DNA from: Methanosarcina sp. ERenArc_MAG2 | GTDB lineage: Archaea > Halobacteriota > Methanosarcinia > Methanosarcinales > Methanosarcinaceae | NCBI GenBank assembly: GCA_023955635.1 | Contig: JAMXHR010000001.1 | Span: forward strand, 62,001-126,000 | Length of the DNA: 64,000 bases | Reading direction: 5' to 3' | Part shown: one piece after another, positions 19,237-28,770 of the stretch | How positions within the stretch are numbered: the stretch's first letter is position 1 | Layout: each line of letters begins with the position of its first letter | Notes under the pieces: model-generated | Database searches by the model: none | Seen by the model: the letters and a program-made list of their open reading frames with translations, nothing else | Told to the model about the DNA's origin: nothing | Made by a program: the position numbers and the translations under genes

Positions 19237-19400
19237 CTACTTTCCGCAGATGTCCTTACAATTTTCACAATTTTTCTTGCTATCGTTTTTTCTGAAAACC
19301 TTCTTGGTTACTCAAACATATTTTTTTAAAATATCCCACGATTTCTCCAAAAACGATAACAAGAAAAATGTTATTTTTTTGAAGACATCTGCAGAATGTC
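19237..19400. mobile_element. internally deleted copy of the 252-bp MITE
   Basis: The left end (CTTTCCGCAGATGTC context, 19240-19255) and the right end (GAAGACATCTGCAGAATGTC) match the two intact copies at 26249-26500 and 49275-49526. The middle is shorter by about 90 bases and several positions differ. It lies just after the surface-protein gene. It has no coding capacity and is an old, decayed copy. Confidence 0.75.
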
Positions 19401-19482
19401 GGGTACAATACCCAATTTTGATTTTTGATTTTTAATTTTGTTTTTCCTCCCTCTTTTGCTGTTTTCAATTTATATCTTTTTT

Positions 19483-21503
19483 TCAACTTTCTGTCGTATT
19501 CCCGGCTTTTTTCCGGTATAATTTATCCAGGAGCAAAACATTATCAAGCATCAGAGACCCGCTCCATCCGAGAGGGATTGCCCAGGCAGGTTTTCCTGTA
19601 GACTTGTCCACCTGTTCCGGGAGAAGTCCTGTACTGGTTGCACCGGCAAGAGCCCATTTAAGGAACTGAATTCCTCCATCGGTCAGTTCTCTCACTTTTT
19701 CTGTATGGCTATCTTCTTTTTCCTGGGGAATTTCATGTGTAGGGGCAAACATGATTTTTTCCTGGGGCATGTCGAGGGCAAGGGCAAACATTGCTTTCGA
19801 AAGCCAGAGAGTAGTCACTATCCATGGGTTTCCGTCAATGTAACTGTCGTTTTCATACCTTCTGATCCCGTAACTCTGATTAATAGGCACTGAGAGCTTT
19901 TTCTGGATATTTTCTATCATAAACAGGATCATATCCTTTTCTACGGGGTCTTTTGGGGATAGCATTCCAAAGGGGATATAGGCGCCCAAAATACTTGCAT
20001 CAAGAGTTTTATCCAGTTTTTCGTTAATTATTCCTTTTGCAAAATAGCCTTCCTGAAGCCAGAAGCGATCAATTGTGGCCTGTTTAATGAATTCCGCCCT
20101 TTTCATCCAGCGTCTTGCCATACCAGATTCCCCATTTTCTTCAGCCAGGTGTGAAGCGCCCATGAGCCCTGCATAGATTGAAGCATTTGTATAAGTGAAA
20201 ATCCCGTAATAAGTTTCCCAGAGGTCCATACAGCTTTCGTGAATTCCTGATTTGGTCCGCTTCATCAGATATTCGGCAGCCCGGAGTATGGAAACCCAGA
20301 CCTCGTCGAGAAACTCAGCTTTTGTGAGGCCTTCGAGGGTCCTGTAATAAATGTCCATGGAATGAAGTGTGTATCCGGTTTCATCGATCTGGGTCGAGTA
20401 ATCAAAATTACCCCAGGAAGGAGCTATATCCCCATTGAGCCAGTAGCGCTGAAACCAGGAACCGTTAGGGAGCTGGGTCTGGATACACCACTTGAAAAAC
20501 ATGTCACAGTACTCCGGATAGCCCGAATGCTTGAGTGCGAGCACAACTTCCGAGGTATCCCGGTTCCAGCAAAAACCATATCCTCCACATTTTTCAAAAT
20601 TAGAATCAAACTCCGGAGCTGCCACGAAGGAACCATATTCACGGTCGTTAAGGAGGTAAAGCATTAGAAGAGCCCGGTTGTAGGCGCTGAACAGTTCCTG
20701 GCGCAGGTTTTCGTATCCTTCGATTCCCGGCATTTTGAGAACGTGCTTTTTAGAAAGCCACATAACCCAGTGTTCCCTGGTTTTTTCAAAAATATGTTCC
20801 AGAGGCAATTTAGAGAGCTCGTGCATTCTTTTATAAAGGAGATTTCTGGAAGATGCGGCACCTATCAGGATAACAAACTCGTTTGCACCGTCAGCTTCCA
20901 GTTCAAGGTCCCAGCCAGCAGCATTATTAATGTTTCCTATGTCTTCTTTATTCCCCTGAAGTTTTCCATCTTCCATATCATATTTGGAATTTGCCCACCA
21001 TATAGTGTCCATGGCCTTTCCAATCTGCCATTCAGTAAATTCGGGCAGGGAGTGAATCCCGATATAATAATTTTGCCAGTACTGCACGAGCAGGCGAGCC
21101 TCTGTATCACAAAAGCCGGAGTTTTTCTTAGACGTTTCTCCTACATTGAAATTTGAATAGTAGAAGAATTTCCCTGAGATTTTTGCTGGGATTGAACCTT
21201 AAATCTGCGGATGAGAACAGGCACATCCGGATGCACCAGGTCCAGAATCGAAATCCGAATTCCTGAGTCATGATATAGTTTTGTGGACACGATATTGGTA
21301 TCTTCTATATAATTCTGAATGCAATGCCAATCGTTATCGTTTGTCCAGAGAAGTTTTTCTCCTGTGTGAATGCAGGCAACGGATTCTTCTACGTGCTGGG
21401 CATGATCTCTGCGGGGGTAAAATAAACCTAAGATATCCCCCTTTCTTCCCATAGTTACGAGAAGTTCGTCATTTCCTAGAATGACATTCGGTTGTTTGAT
21501 CAC
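19483..21503 (-). CDS. glycoside hydrolase family 15 (glucoamylase-type), frameshifted
   Basis: The N-terminal 120 residues (MIKQPNVILGNDELLVTMGRKGD onward, a beta-sandwich start) and the C-terminal 534 residues lie in different frames. One more G in the G3 run (minus strand of 21172-21174) joins them as SQGKFFYYSNFNVGET and on to LLVQYWQNYY, giving about 672 residues, normal for archaeal GH15. The (alpha/alpha)6 barrel shows GFCWNRDTSEVVLAL, QIDETGYTLHSM (general acid Glu) and CMDLWETYYG. It hydrolyses alpha-1,4/1,6 glucans or trehalose-like substrates from the non-reducing end. No signal peptide, so intracellular glycogen is the likely substrate. It overlaps the V4R gene by 4 bases (GTGA) and ends the operon. 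Confidence 0.88.
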
Positions 21504-22315
21504 CGGGGATCCCCTCTTGTCTGGTATTCCTGGCTTGAGCCGGAGGGCGCCAGCGAAATTATGTGTTCGCAGACCTTCTTTCCTGTGGCTTTACAGCTGA
21601 CCTCCCTCACACTTATGTTCTTCCCGAAATATTCGGTCAGGTAACCCGCAAAGTAACCGCTCATGAAAGCACAAACAGGCTGTTCCGACGCACCGTAAAC
21701 GTCGGCTATAAATGAATCTTTCACAACGATTTTCCCTTCATAAGTCTCAGGATTACAGTCGATTTCCAGGATTCCCCATCCAACAGCTCTGTAGAGTTCT
21801 GCAAGCACGTTTGCGAAATTACTGTCATTGAGAGGCATGATGCTCTTGAAATATTTCGCTGCGTGAATCCCTCCCTTAAGCCCTGAAATTGTGAGAAGCC
21901 CCTCTGCATGTGCCACATTTTCGTTCAGGGTTTTAATGATATCAACAATTGTAAGTGCCCTTGCCGCAACTCCCCTAACTCCTATGACATTGAGGGGAAA
22001 GTCCACGGAATAGATCATCCCGTATTTTGAAATCCCGTATTCTACTTCACTTACAACTTCAAGACTCTGTATTTTTTGGGCGAGATTCTCCGGATCAACA
22101 TTTTCATTAAGTTCTGTAAATACTGAATATTCTCCTGCTTTTTGCGTAATGTTGTCCAGATGGCCAAACATAATGAATGCATTCTCTTTTTCCAGAAAAT
22201 CGGTTATTAAGGATAAAGATCCGGGTTCCTTCGAATAAATAATCTTGAACCATGCAATCTGCGAATTTTCATTAAAGCCTGCAAACATGAATAAGTCTCT
22301 AACCATGCGACTCAA
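21500..22315 (-). CDS. ACT-like plus V4R-domain protein, probable ligand-sensing partner of the glycan operon
   Basis: A 271-residue protein with two parts. Residues 1 to about 120 look like an ACT-type beta-alpha-beta regulatory domain (IAWFKIIYSKEPGSLSLITDF...). Residues about 150-265 match the V4R (4-vinyl reductase) small-molecule-binding domain, with the end VREVSCKATGKKVCEHIIS holding the usual two conserved Cys. V4R domains bind hydrocarbon or tetrapyrrole-like ligands and often occur in regulators; there is no DNA-binding domain here. It lies between a GH57 gene (28-base gap) and GH15 (4-base overlap), so it is translationally coupled to the amylase. A sensor or allosteric role is inference. 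Confidence 0.8.
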   Translation of the reverse strand: MSRMVRDLFMFAGFNENSQIAWFKIIYSKEPGSLSLITDFLEKENAFIMFGHLDNITQKAGEYSVFTELNENVDPENLAQKIQSLEVVSEVEYGISKYGMIYSVDFPLNVIGVRGVAARALTIVDIIKTLNENVAHAEGLLTISGLKGGIHAAKYFKSIMPLNDSNFANVLAELYRAVGWGILEIDCNPETYEGKIVVKDSFIADVYGASEQPVCAFMSGYFAGYLTEYFGKNISVREVSCKATGKKVCEHIISLAPSGSSQEYQTRGDPR

Positions 22316-22343
22316 ACTCCCATGAATTAGTGTGTATATTTCA

Positions 22344-23540
22344 TTAAGCTAGTGTGCTAAGTTTCCTGAATACTTGGGCTTTGAAATCCATAAGTACGGC
22401 CATGAAATTAACTGCTGCATCGAAAGGTGTGGAATGGACACTGAAATAAGAATGTACATCCCCATCTCCGAGCCACTTGGTACACATATAGTAATAGTGG
22501 TCCGAGGTCAGCAGGTGTTTCCATATACGTAAGATTTCAGGATCTCCTGTTTTTTTTACAAAGGACTCAAGCAGCTTCATTTCTTCTAAACAACGTCTTT
22601 GCATATCGTTTCCAAGCCATGCGCTGGTATCACGTTCCGTATCAGCCCAGGAAATGGTGGAAGAATCTCCTACATCTACCTCGGCTACGGATGAGTATTT
22701 TTCGACAATTTCGAGAGGAGTACTGAAATTCAGGCGAGTCTTGAGGACTTCTCCAGGCAATTCTTGCAAAAAGGTAAAAATTCCGGTCTCTTCCCACTGG
22801 TGCTCTCCAAAGGTCTCATAATCCATAAAGATATTAACGCAATCTTCGTTAATCCCTGAAGCCCATAATGCCCATTTTTCCGCAGTCAAAGGGTAACCTT
22901 CCCACCACCTTGCCGAAAAGCGATATCCGATATCATCACTCAGCTTATAGTTCCTGAAGATAATGGGAAGTCCTGAACCTTTTGCCCTGTAAAGCACATT
23001 AGGAGATCTTCCGTCAAGCATATGGTCCGCGCCTTCAGTAAGAATTGCCCTGTAACCGAGATCCGAAACAATCTTTGCTATCGTATTATTGTATAGCAGT
23101 TCGGTATTCCGGAATACCTGAGGTTTAACTCCAAGAAGGTCAAATATGGATTCTCTGTGTTCCTTTATCTCTTCGATAAATTCTGTTTTGTCTTCAAAAA
23201 GGCTTGAGAGAGAATGATAAAATGTCTCGTCCAGAAACTCCACTGCTCCTGTTTCAGCCATCTGTCGGAAGCCTTCAAGCACATCTTTTCCCCAGAGTTC
23301 GCATTGTTCGAGCAGGGTCCCGGTAACAGAAAGAGAAAACCTGAACTCTCCTCTATGCTCATCAAGAGAATCCAGAAGGACCCTATTTGCAGGGATATAG
23401 CATTTCCGGGCTACTCTCTCAAAGATTTCCCTGTTACTTCTCTCGTCAAAATAACGGAAAAAGCCTGATCTGTCATCAGGCCAGAACCTGCGCAGTCTGA
23501 AAGGCTGATGCACCTGGAAACACATGCAAACTGAAGTCAT
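22344..23540 (-). CDS. glycoside hydrolase family 57 (alpha-amylase/glucanotransferase-type), catalytic residues intact
   Basis: A 398-residue GH57 enzyme. The N-terminus MTSVCMCFQVHQPFRLRRFW carries the HQP motif. The nucleophile Glu is Glu147 in FRNTELLYN and the general acid/base is Asp240 in IFMDYETFGEHQW, both canonical. The C-terminal helical domain is short. GH57 enzymes act on alpha-1,4 glucans as amylases, 4-alpha-glucanotransferases or branching enzymes; the subtype is not decided, but the FMDYETFGEHQ form is typical of archaeal alpha-amylase annotations. It overlaps the upstream GH57 paralog by 4 bases (ATGA), so they are translationally coupled and may form a complex. Confidence 0.9.
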   Translation of the reverse strand: MTSVCMCFQVHQPFRLRRFWPDDRSGFFRYFDERSNREIFERVARKCYIPANRVLLDSLDEHRGEFRFSLSVTGTLLEQCELWGKDVLEGFRQMAETGAVEFLDETFYHSLSSLFEDKTEFIEEIKEHRESIFDLLGVKPQVFRNTELLYNNTIAKIVSDLGYRAILTEGADHMLDGRSPNVLYRAKGSGLPIIFRNYKLSDDIGYRFSARWWEGYPLTAEKWALWASGINEDCVNIFMDYETFGEHQWEETGIFTFLQELPGEVLKTRLNFSTPLEIVEKYSSVAEVDVGDSSTISWADTERDTSAWLGNDMQRRCLEEMKLLESFVKKTGDPEILRIWKHLLTSDHYYYMCTKWLGDGDVHSYFSVHSTPFDAAVNFMAVLMDFKAQVFRKLSTLA

Positions 23541-24673
23541 GTTCCCTCCTCCAGGACAGCTCTCCTGAAGTCGGACACGATGGAAAAATAATTTACAGCC
23601 CTTTCGTACCCTTCCCTTATATTTCCTGAGTCCATGGAAAAGAGTATTTCACTCTGCTGGAGATAACCGAATACCTGTTTCAGTTTCCTGTAATCCTTAT
23701 TTTCCTTAAGCTCCGATAGTTCCTCTCCAATTCTTACCAGCTCCCGCAGGTAAAGCTGCTGGGCATGGTTTCCTACTGCGTTATGCATTCCATAACGGAT
23801 TGTCTGTTCTGTTCCAAGGGTAGGGAGCCTTAAAGGTGTAAATTTCTTTACGGCTTCAGACGGCGTGAGCATTTCAATACCCCGGACTTTGAGGGCTTCT
23901 GGAAAACTCCGGATAAAATCCGCTATCGTACTCTTATTCCTGTAATGAAGGCAGAGATTTGTATAATTAATATAAAGGGTCAGGACATCTCCTTCCATAC
24001 TGGCAATCCAGTCTGCGAACTTTTCCGGAATAAGAGGGTAGCCTTCCCACTCTTTTTCTGAAAAACGCAGCTCAAGATCTTCGCTGAGGTTTATATGCCT
24101 TAACAGAGTTGGAAGGTGATTTTCAAAAACGTATACAGGATCATATCCATTCATAAGGTTCCTGGAACCTTCGGCAATAAGGCAGTTGAACCCCGTCTCA
24201 GCAAGTATGCTTCCTACTCTTTCAGTGTACAGGAGTTCGGTATTTACAAAAGTCTCCGGGGTGACTCCTAACAGTTCCCGAAGCATTTCCCTGTAGTTGA
24301 GCACTTCCTCCTTAAACCAGGAAAGATCGGGATACAGTGAACTCAGGGAATGATAATTGCAACTCCCTGTGAATTCCACACTTCCGCTTTCCCCGAGTTC
24401 GAGGAAAGATTCTATAAGTTCAGGGTCCCACCTGCATTGTTCAAGGAAAGGTCCGGATAGATCAAAGGAGTACTTTCCTCCTTTTTCCACGGATTCCAGA
24501 ATAAGGTCATTAAGGCGCAGAAGTTGTCTGCTTATTTTTAAAAATCTTGAAAAAATATGGTTCCGGTCAAAGTATCGGTCCATTTCAGGCACCCCGGAAA
24601 ATCCCTCTACAGGCCAGTACCACTTAGGACTGTAAGGCAGATGCACTCCCATACAGATGCATACAGCTTTCAT
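23537..24673 (-). CDS. glycoside hydrolase family 57 paralog with altered acid/base site
   Basis: A 378-residue GH57 protein, first gene of the glycan operon. The fold markers align with the downstream paralog: VHLPYSPKWYWP at the N-terminus, SLSSLYPDLSWFKEEV, and the nucleophile Glu146 in VNTELLYT. Where the paralog has IFMDYETFGEHQ, this protein reads LYINYTNLCLHY, so the expected general acid/base Asp is Asn236 and the flanking Glu and Gly are gone. It is therefore probably inactive or strongly altered as a hydrolase, and may be a regulatory or glycan-binding subunit of the coupled active paralog. This inference rests on alignment by eye within the window. Confidence 0.85.
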   Translation of the reverse strand: MKAVCICMGVHLPYSPKWYWPVEGFSGVPEMDRYFDRNHIFSRFLKISRQLLRLNDLILESVEKGGKYSFDLSGPFLEQCRWDPELIESFLELGESGSVEFTGSCNYHSLSSLYPDLSWFKEEVLNYREMLRELLGVTPETFVNTELLYTERVGSILAETGFNCLIAEGSRNLMNGYDPVYVFENHLPTLLRHINLSEDLELRFSEKEWEGYPLIPEKFADWIASMEGDVLTLYINYTNLCLHYRNKSTIADFIRSFPEALKVRGIEMLTPSEAVKKFTPLRLPTLGTEQTIRYGMHNAVGNHAQQLYLRELVRIGEELSELKENKDYRKLKQVFGYLQQSEILFSMDSGNIREGYERAVNYFSIVSDFRRAVLEEGT

Positions 24674-25015
24674 AACAAGGTAATCTAGTGCGGAAACCTA
24701 CTAAAAACTATTGTTTGGGTTAATTCCCGCATTTCACAACGGAATTGGAAAAATACCATCGATAAGACAGAGTTAGTGATTCTTTTAATTTCGACTCTCC
24801 CGTTCAAAAGCAAGTGCAATTTTTCATCAAAATTCCAATTAAAACCCCAAAAAGCCGCAAATTTTGTTGAAGAGTTTGTCTCAACTATTTTATTACTTTA
24901 GGAGTGCGGAGGGTCACGAATACCCTGCCCTTTACAGGCTGTCCGACAATTACCGTGAATAATTAGATCTCTGTTTTGAATATGTTGGTAATTATATAAA
25001 TTTATTGAGAATATT

Positions 25016-26760
25016 TTGTTTTATGGCGTTAATCAAATCTTCAAAGAATCAAACTTGGACTTACCTCCAGATATTCGAGATCTTATTCCTTCAGATCATA
25101 TCTGCTACTTGGTTGAGTCTTTTGTAGATGAGATAGATTTCAGTGAATTTGAAACAAGGTATGATGGTTCTGGGCACCCGGCTTATCATCCTTGCATAAT
25201 GTGTAAAATTTTGATTCAATCGATGCTTGACAGAGTTCGATCATCGCGAGCAATAGCTCGCAATGTTCGAGAAAATGTAGTTTACATTTATTTGGCTGAA
25301 AACCTACAACCTGATTTTAGAACAATCAGTGACTTTAGAAAAGAAAATGGGAAACTGATTACTGAATTGTTCAAAAATACAGTTAAGGCAGCTAAAGATC
25401 TAGGAGTAATAGGTCTTGAACAATTAAGCACTGACGGATCCATAGTAAAAGCTTCTGCGTCAAAAAATAATGTGGTTTTGGAAGAGGTCTTGAGGGTTAT
25501 TGGAGAATATGTTAATAATGAATTAAAAAAGGTATTGAAGTAGACAAACTTGAGGATGAACAGTTTGGCAACTGCCGTGGTTACGATCAATTGCATGAAA
25601 GTGGAAAATACAAAGTAAAAGCTGTAGTTGCGAAGTATATAAAGCAAGTAAATAAGGATAATTCTAATGACCGAAAAAAGAGATCAAAGACACGGTTGAA
25701 GAAGCACTTGATGAATTTGAAAAAGACAGTATTGAGAAAGTAAGCTTGACTGATAAAGAATCTCGTTTTATGAAAAACAAAAAGGGATTATTTGAACTGG
25801 CATACAATGCTCAGATAACAGTGGACCATAAACTGGGGATTATTGTTGCAAATGGTATCTGTCAAGATAGAACTGATACTTATCATTGAAACCACAGATT
25901 CAACTTGCGGAAGAAAATTGTGGCTTGCTAAAAGAAGGCACTAAAATATGTGCAGACAGTGGATATTACTGTGGAAATAACATACATTATTTAAATCATA
26001 AGAAATTGGACCCATATATTCCGAAGCAAAAGAAGTAGCTAAAACAACAACAGAAAACATTGAAGACAACAGATTCGATATTGGTAATTTTGAGTATAAT
26101 GAAGAAAATGATGAGTTTTATATGCTCTGAAAAATCAAAGATTGAAGTTTTTGTATGAGGGTTATGAAAAAGAAAGGAAGAGTAAATACAGACTTTATAA
26201 GGGAACTGAATGTAAAAAAATGTCAAAAATTGTACAAAAAGGATGGATCTGACTTTCCGCAGATGTCTTCAAAAAAATAACATTTTTCCTATTATCGTTT
26301 TTGGAGAAATATTCGAAAATTTGCAGTTATTATCTTTACTGAAGCTTAAGAAAATGGCTGCTATAAGTCCTAAATGAAGGCAAAAGGTCGAAAGTTTTGG
26401 AAAAAATTCAAAAACACATTTTGAGTAACCAAGTCGGTTTTCAGAAAAAACGATAGCAGGAAAAATTATGAAAATTGAAAGGACATCTGCGGAAAGTCAG
26501 ATGGATGGAATTAGGCATTTAAAAATAGCTGAATTTTCAAAAGAAAGAAAGCAATTAGCCGATAAAATGAAAACAGAAGAAGCTAAAAGAATATATGGGC
26601 AAAGAAAGCAGGTAGTAGAACCTGCAATTGGAAATTATAAAGAGAATTTAGGGTTTAGACAATTTTTAACCAGAGGATTGAAATCTGTCAAGGCCGATTT
26701 AATTTAGTGTGTACGGCAGCTAACTTAAGGAAAATATGGATTTACTCAAATAAAAACGAG
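25016..26760 (+). pseudogene. IS1182-family transposase, broken by frameshifts and a MITE insertion
   Basis: The N-terminus shows the IS1182 pattern: LPPDIRDLIPSDHICYLVESF, GHPAYHPCIMCKILI, RSSRAIARNVRENV, QPDFRTISDFRKEN and LEQLSTDGSIVKA with the first catalytic Asp. The frame breaks at A6 25525-25530, A6 25674-25679, TT 25886-25887, an A4 run near 26027, again near 26130, and T3 near 26697. Most are repaired by one added base, yielding [23 protein letters not shown] and ERKQLADKM...RKQVVEPAIG...ENLGFRQFLTRG, the DDE-domain end. The 252-bp MITE at 26249 interrupts the gene between KKDG and IRHLKIAEF. It is not active as it stands. Confidence 0.85.
26249..26500 (-). mobile_element. 252-bp MITE, intact copy inserted in the transposase gene
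   Basis: The element begins CTGACTTTCCGCAGATGTC and ends with its exact inverse. It is flanked by ATGGAT on both sides (or, shifting by two bases, GGATGG, which restores the transposase frame when one copy and the element are removed). It is the reverse complement of 49275-49526 with one difference in 252 bases. There is no coding capacity; transposition would need a transposase from elsewhere. Confidence 0.88.
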
Positions 26761-26997
26761 ATCATTGGAAGGGAAAATGGGAATAATTGGATCTTTTCAT
26801 TTTAAGAATTGAATCATAAGGGATAGAACACAAATTTATAAAAAAGTTCCAACTTACCAGCAGACAATTTTCTTTCATTACTAACAGTAATTGTCGGACA
26901 GCCTGTAAAGGATGGGGCATTCGTGACCCTTCGCACTCCCAAAGTAATAAAAATGTTAGGGCATTTGGCATTGGTTTATTCAGAGTGACAGAATAAC

Positions 26998-27756
26998 TTA
27001 TTCAAACTTTTTCTGCCCCGATATCAGAAAAATGGAGTTATTCCCAAGAAGCCTCTGCGTGAATGATTGCCTGTTTTTTTTAAACTTCTGCACCTCCAGA
27101 AGAGGATTGACTGCAGTGTTCACAAATCCGATTTCAGAAAAGAGGAGTGAAGCATTCTCCGGACTTATTTTCTCATAGAGAGGCAGAGAATTCCGGATTG
27201 GCCCATAACAATCCTTAAAAATTGAAGTGATCTGGTTCTTTTTCACAAATCTTTCAGCCCCTTCGGAAAGCATTCTTTTAATGCGTCTGCCTGGTCGGGG
27301 ATCAAACCAGTCGCCATCTATGGCAAAAATCGTGCCTCCCGGTTTAAGGACCCTCCTCCATTCCCGGACAGCACACGCAGGCTGCTGGAGAGTCCATAGC
27401 AGGAATTTATTCGTGACCAGATCGAAAGAACTGTCTTCAAAAGGCAGGTTTTCCGCGTCCCCGTGGAAAAAATCAATCTCAAGTCCCATATTCTGTGCGT
27501 TATGCTTTGCTCTCTCAAGCATTCCTTCGGAAAGATCTATGCCTGTTACCTTATGACCCATCTCAGCAAAAAGAAGGGCAAGAAAACCAGCACCTGTTCC
27601 CACGTCCAGTACTTTCAAACGCTCACTGGAAACCAGGGAATTTTCAAAGATTTGTTTCCAGACAGTGCGTTCTTCTTCATCAAATCCACTTACCCCATTT
27701 GTGTATGTGGAAGACCTTATATTCCAGTAGTTGGCAATAACTTTCTTGCAGTCTAT
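26998..27756 (-). CDS. class I SAM-dependent methyltransferase without a clear start codon
   Basis: A Rossmann-fold methyltransferase (UbiE/Methyltransf_11 type): motif I LDVGTGAGFLALLFAE, then GIDLSEGMLERA, HGDAENLPFEDSSFDLV and LKPGGTIFAIDGD. Substrate unknown. A TTG at 27618 would start directly at motif I, which is too late for the fold. The frame stays open upstream and encodes convincing family sequence (CKKVIANYWNIRSSTYTNGVSGFDEEER) back to about 27756, where ATA stands where an ATG would be expected. It may use a non-standard start, have lost its start, or be truncated by the nearby mobile-element activity. It stands alone between the IS1182 element and a long spacer. Confidence 0.75.
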   Translation of the reverse strand: MDCKKVIANYWNIRSSTYTNGVSGFDEEERTVWKQIFENSLVSSERLKVLDVGTGAGFLALLFAEMGHKVTGIDLSEGMLERAKHNAQNMGLEIDFFHGDAENLPFEDSSFDLVTNKFLLWTLQQPACAVREWRRVLKPGGTIFAIDGDWFDPRPGRRIKRMLSEGAERFVKKNQITSIFKDCYGPIRNSLPLYEKISPENASLLFSEIGFVNTAVNPLLEVQKFKKNRQSFTQRLLGNNSIFLISGQKKFE

Positions 27757-28339
27757 ATAAACACTTCCAAGAAATTATATAAAGAAAGCCCCTTACTTGC
27801 CCTTTTTTTGCATAAGTTCTTTTATGTTATTCTTAGTTCTATTTTTTGAAGGCTTCTGTTTTTGTATCCGCTTTTTAATTGGGTTGGTAAATACTTCTCA
27901 TTTTAAAAGGTTCGAGTTTTTGAGCTTTTTTTCGGCAGTGTTGCAAATTTGATGTAAATTTAAAGTTAATTTTCATACATTATTAGGATTTGACTTTATG
28001 GAAGGTAACCTCCTTTAAGCTCGGATTCTTTATGACGAAAGGTTTTGGCGTCAGACCCTTTATTTTCAAGCTTCGTATGCGTGTATTTTTTAATCTGAGG
28101 GTTTTTGTTCTCGCAATTTTCTCAGGCATATTTTATTCCATCCCTTGCCAGAAAGTTTTTTCTTAGCTTCTGGCTCATACTTATATTGGTATTCGTAAAA
28201 TAAATTATTTCCTATTAGTAATTAATTGCATACAAAACTAATAAATTTACCCATTAAAATAGCAATAAAATAGAATTTAACGATGTTAAATTAGATGAAT
28301 AGTTGATGCCCAGAAAAATAAAAATATTCCAAGGATACG

Positions 28340-28352
28340 TGCGGAAAGTCAG
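28340..28352 (+). repeat. MITE end relic
   Basis: TGCGGAAAGTCAG equals the last 13 bases of the 252-bp MITE. It is followed by TTTGAG, and no other part of the element is seen beside it. It could be a relic, though 13 bases alone could arise by chance. Confidence 0.35.
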
Positions 28353-28714
28353 TTTGAGAATTTAACTATGAGTTTTCCCGTTTCTGAGTTCAGATGATTT
28401 TAAGAGAGCTGCGGCAGTTTGAGAGATAAAAGAGGACATAATGTGTTGTAAAATCTGCAAAAGAAGTATTGAGAAAGATTTCTCAGAAGGAGGTAAGAGA
28501 AGGAGGCCACAGTGAATTTCCTGCGGTTCGGATTGAAGAATAGGTTCGATTATAGTTTTCAATAAATTATTTTGCATTTATCTTTTATTTTTCAAAGAAT
28601 CCAGTTTCTTTGCATTTCCCGGTTTGTTAATACTAATTTTTAGTTTGATATGAAAAAGTATTTATTTATAAGAATCTTTTAAGTATAAAATAACATGAAA
28701 GTATACAATAGTGT

Positions 28715-28738
28715 TACCAATTAGCTCCTAATGTGGTA
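28715..28738. promoter_or_regulatory. imperfect palindrome before the HExxH protein gene
   Basis: TACCAATTAG and CTAATGTGGTA pair at nearly every position around a CTC centre. It lies 33 bases before the ATG at 28771, where a repressor site would be expected. The regulator is unknown. Confidence 0.3.
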
Positions 28739-28770
28739 GAAACCGGTGAATTTTAAGGGATGGATTCTTA

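Larger units (their letters stand above)
24887..26954 (+). mobile_element. IS1182-type insertion sequence, decayed and carrying a nested MITE
   Basis: Long terminal inverted repeats bound the element: left about 24887-24952 and right about 26888-26954. They share, as inverted copies, GGAGTGCGRAGGGTCACGAA and CTTTACAGGCTGTCCGACAA. Without the nested MITE the element is about 1.8 kb, the usual IS1182 size. The transposase frame inside is broken several times. Target duplications are not clear. Confidence 0.85.
27757..28770. other. 1-kb gene-poor AT-rich spacer
   Basis: No convincing protein or RNA gene is seen. It contains a 13-base MITE-end relic (TGCGGAAAGTCAG, 28340-28352) and an imperfect palindrome TACCAATTAG-CTC-CTAATGTGGTA (28715-28738) about 35 bases before the next gene, a possible operator. 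Short frames such as a 71-codon one at 28362-28577 on the minus strand have no recognisable features. Confidence 0.5.

Noticed and set aside
24891..24960. tRNA-like GC-rich segment
   Set aside because: It recurs inverted at 26888-26954 and is the terminal repeat of the IS1182-type element.
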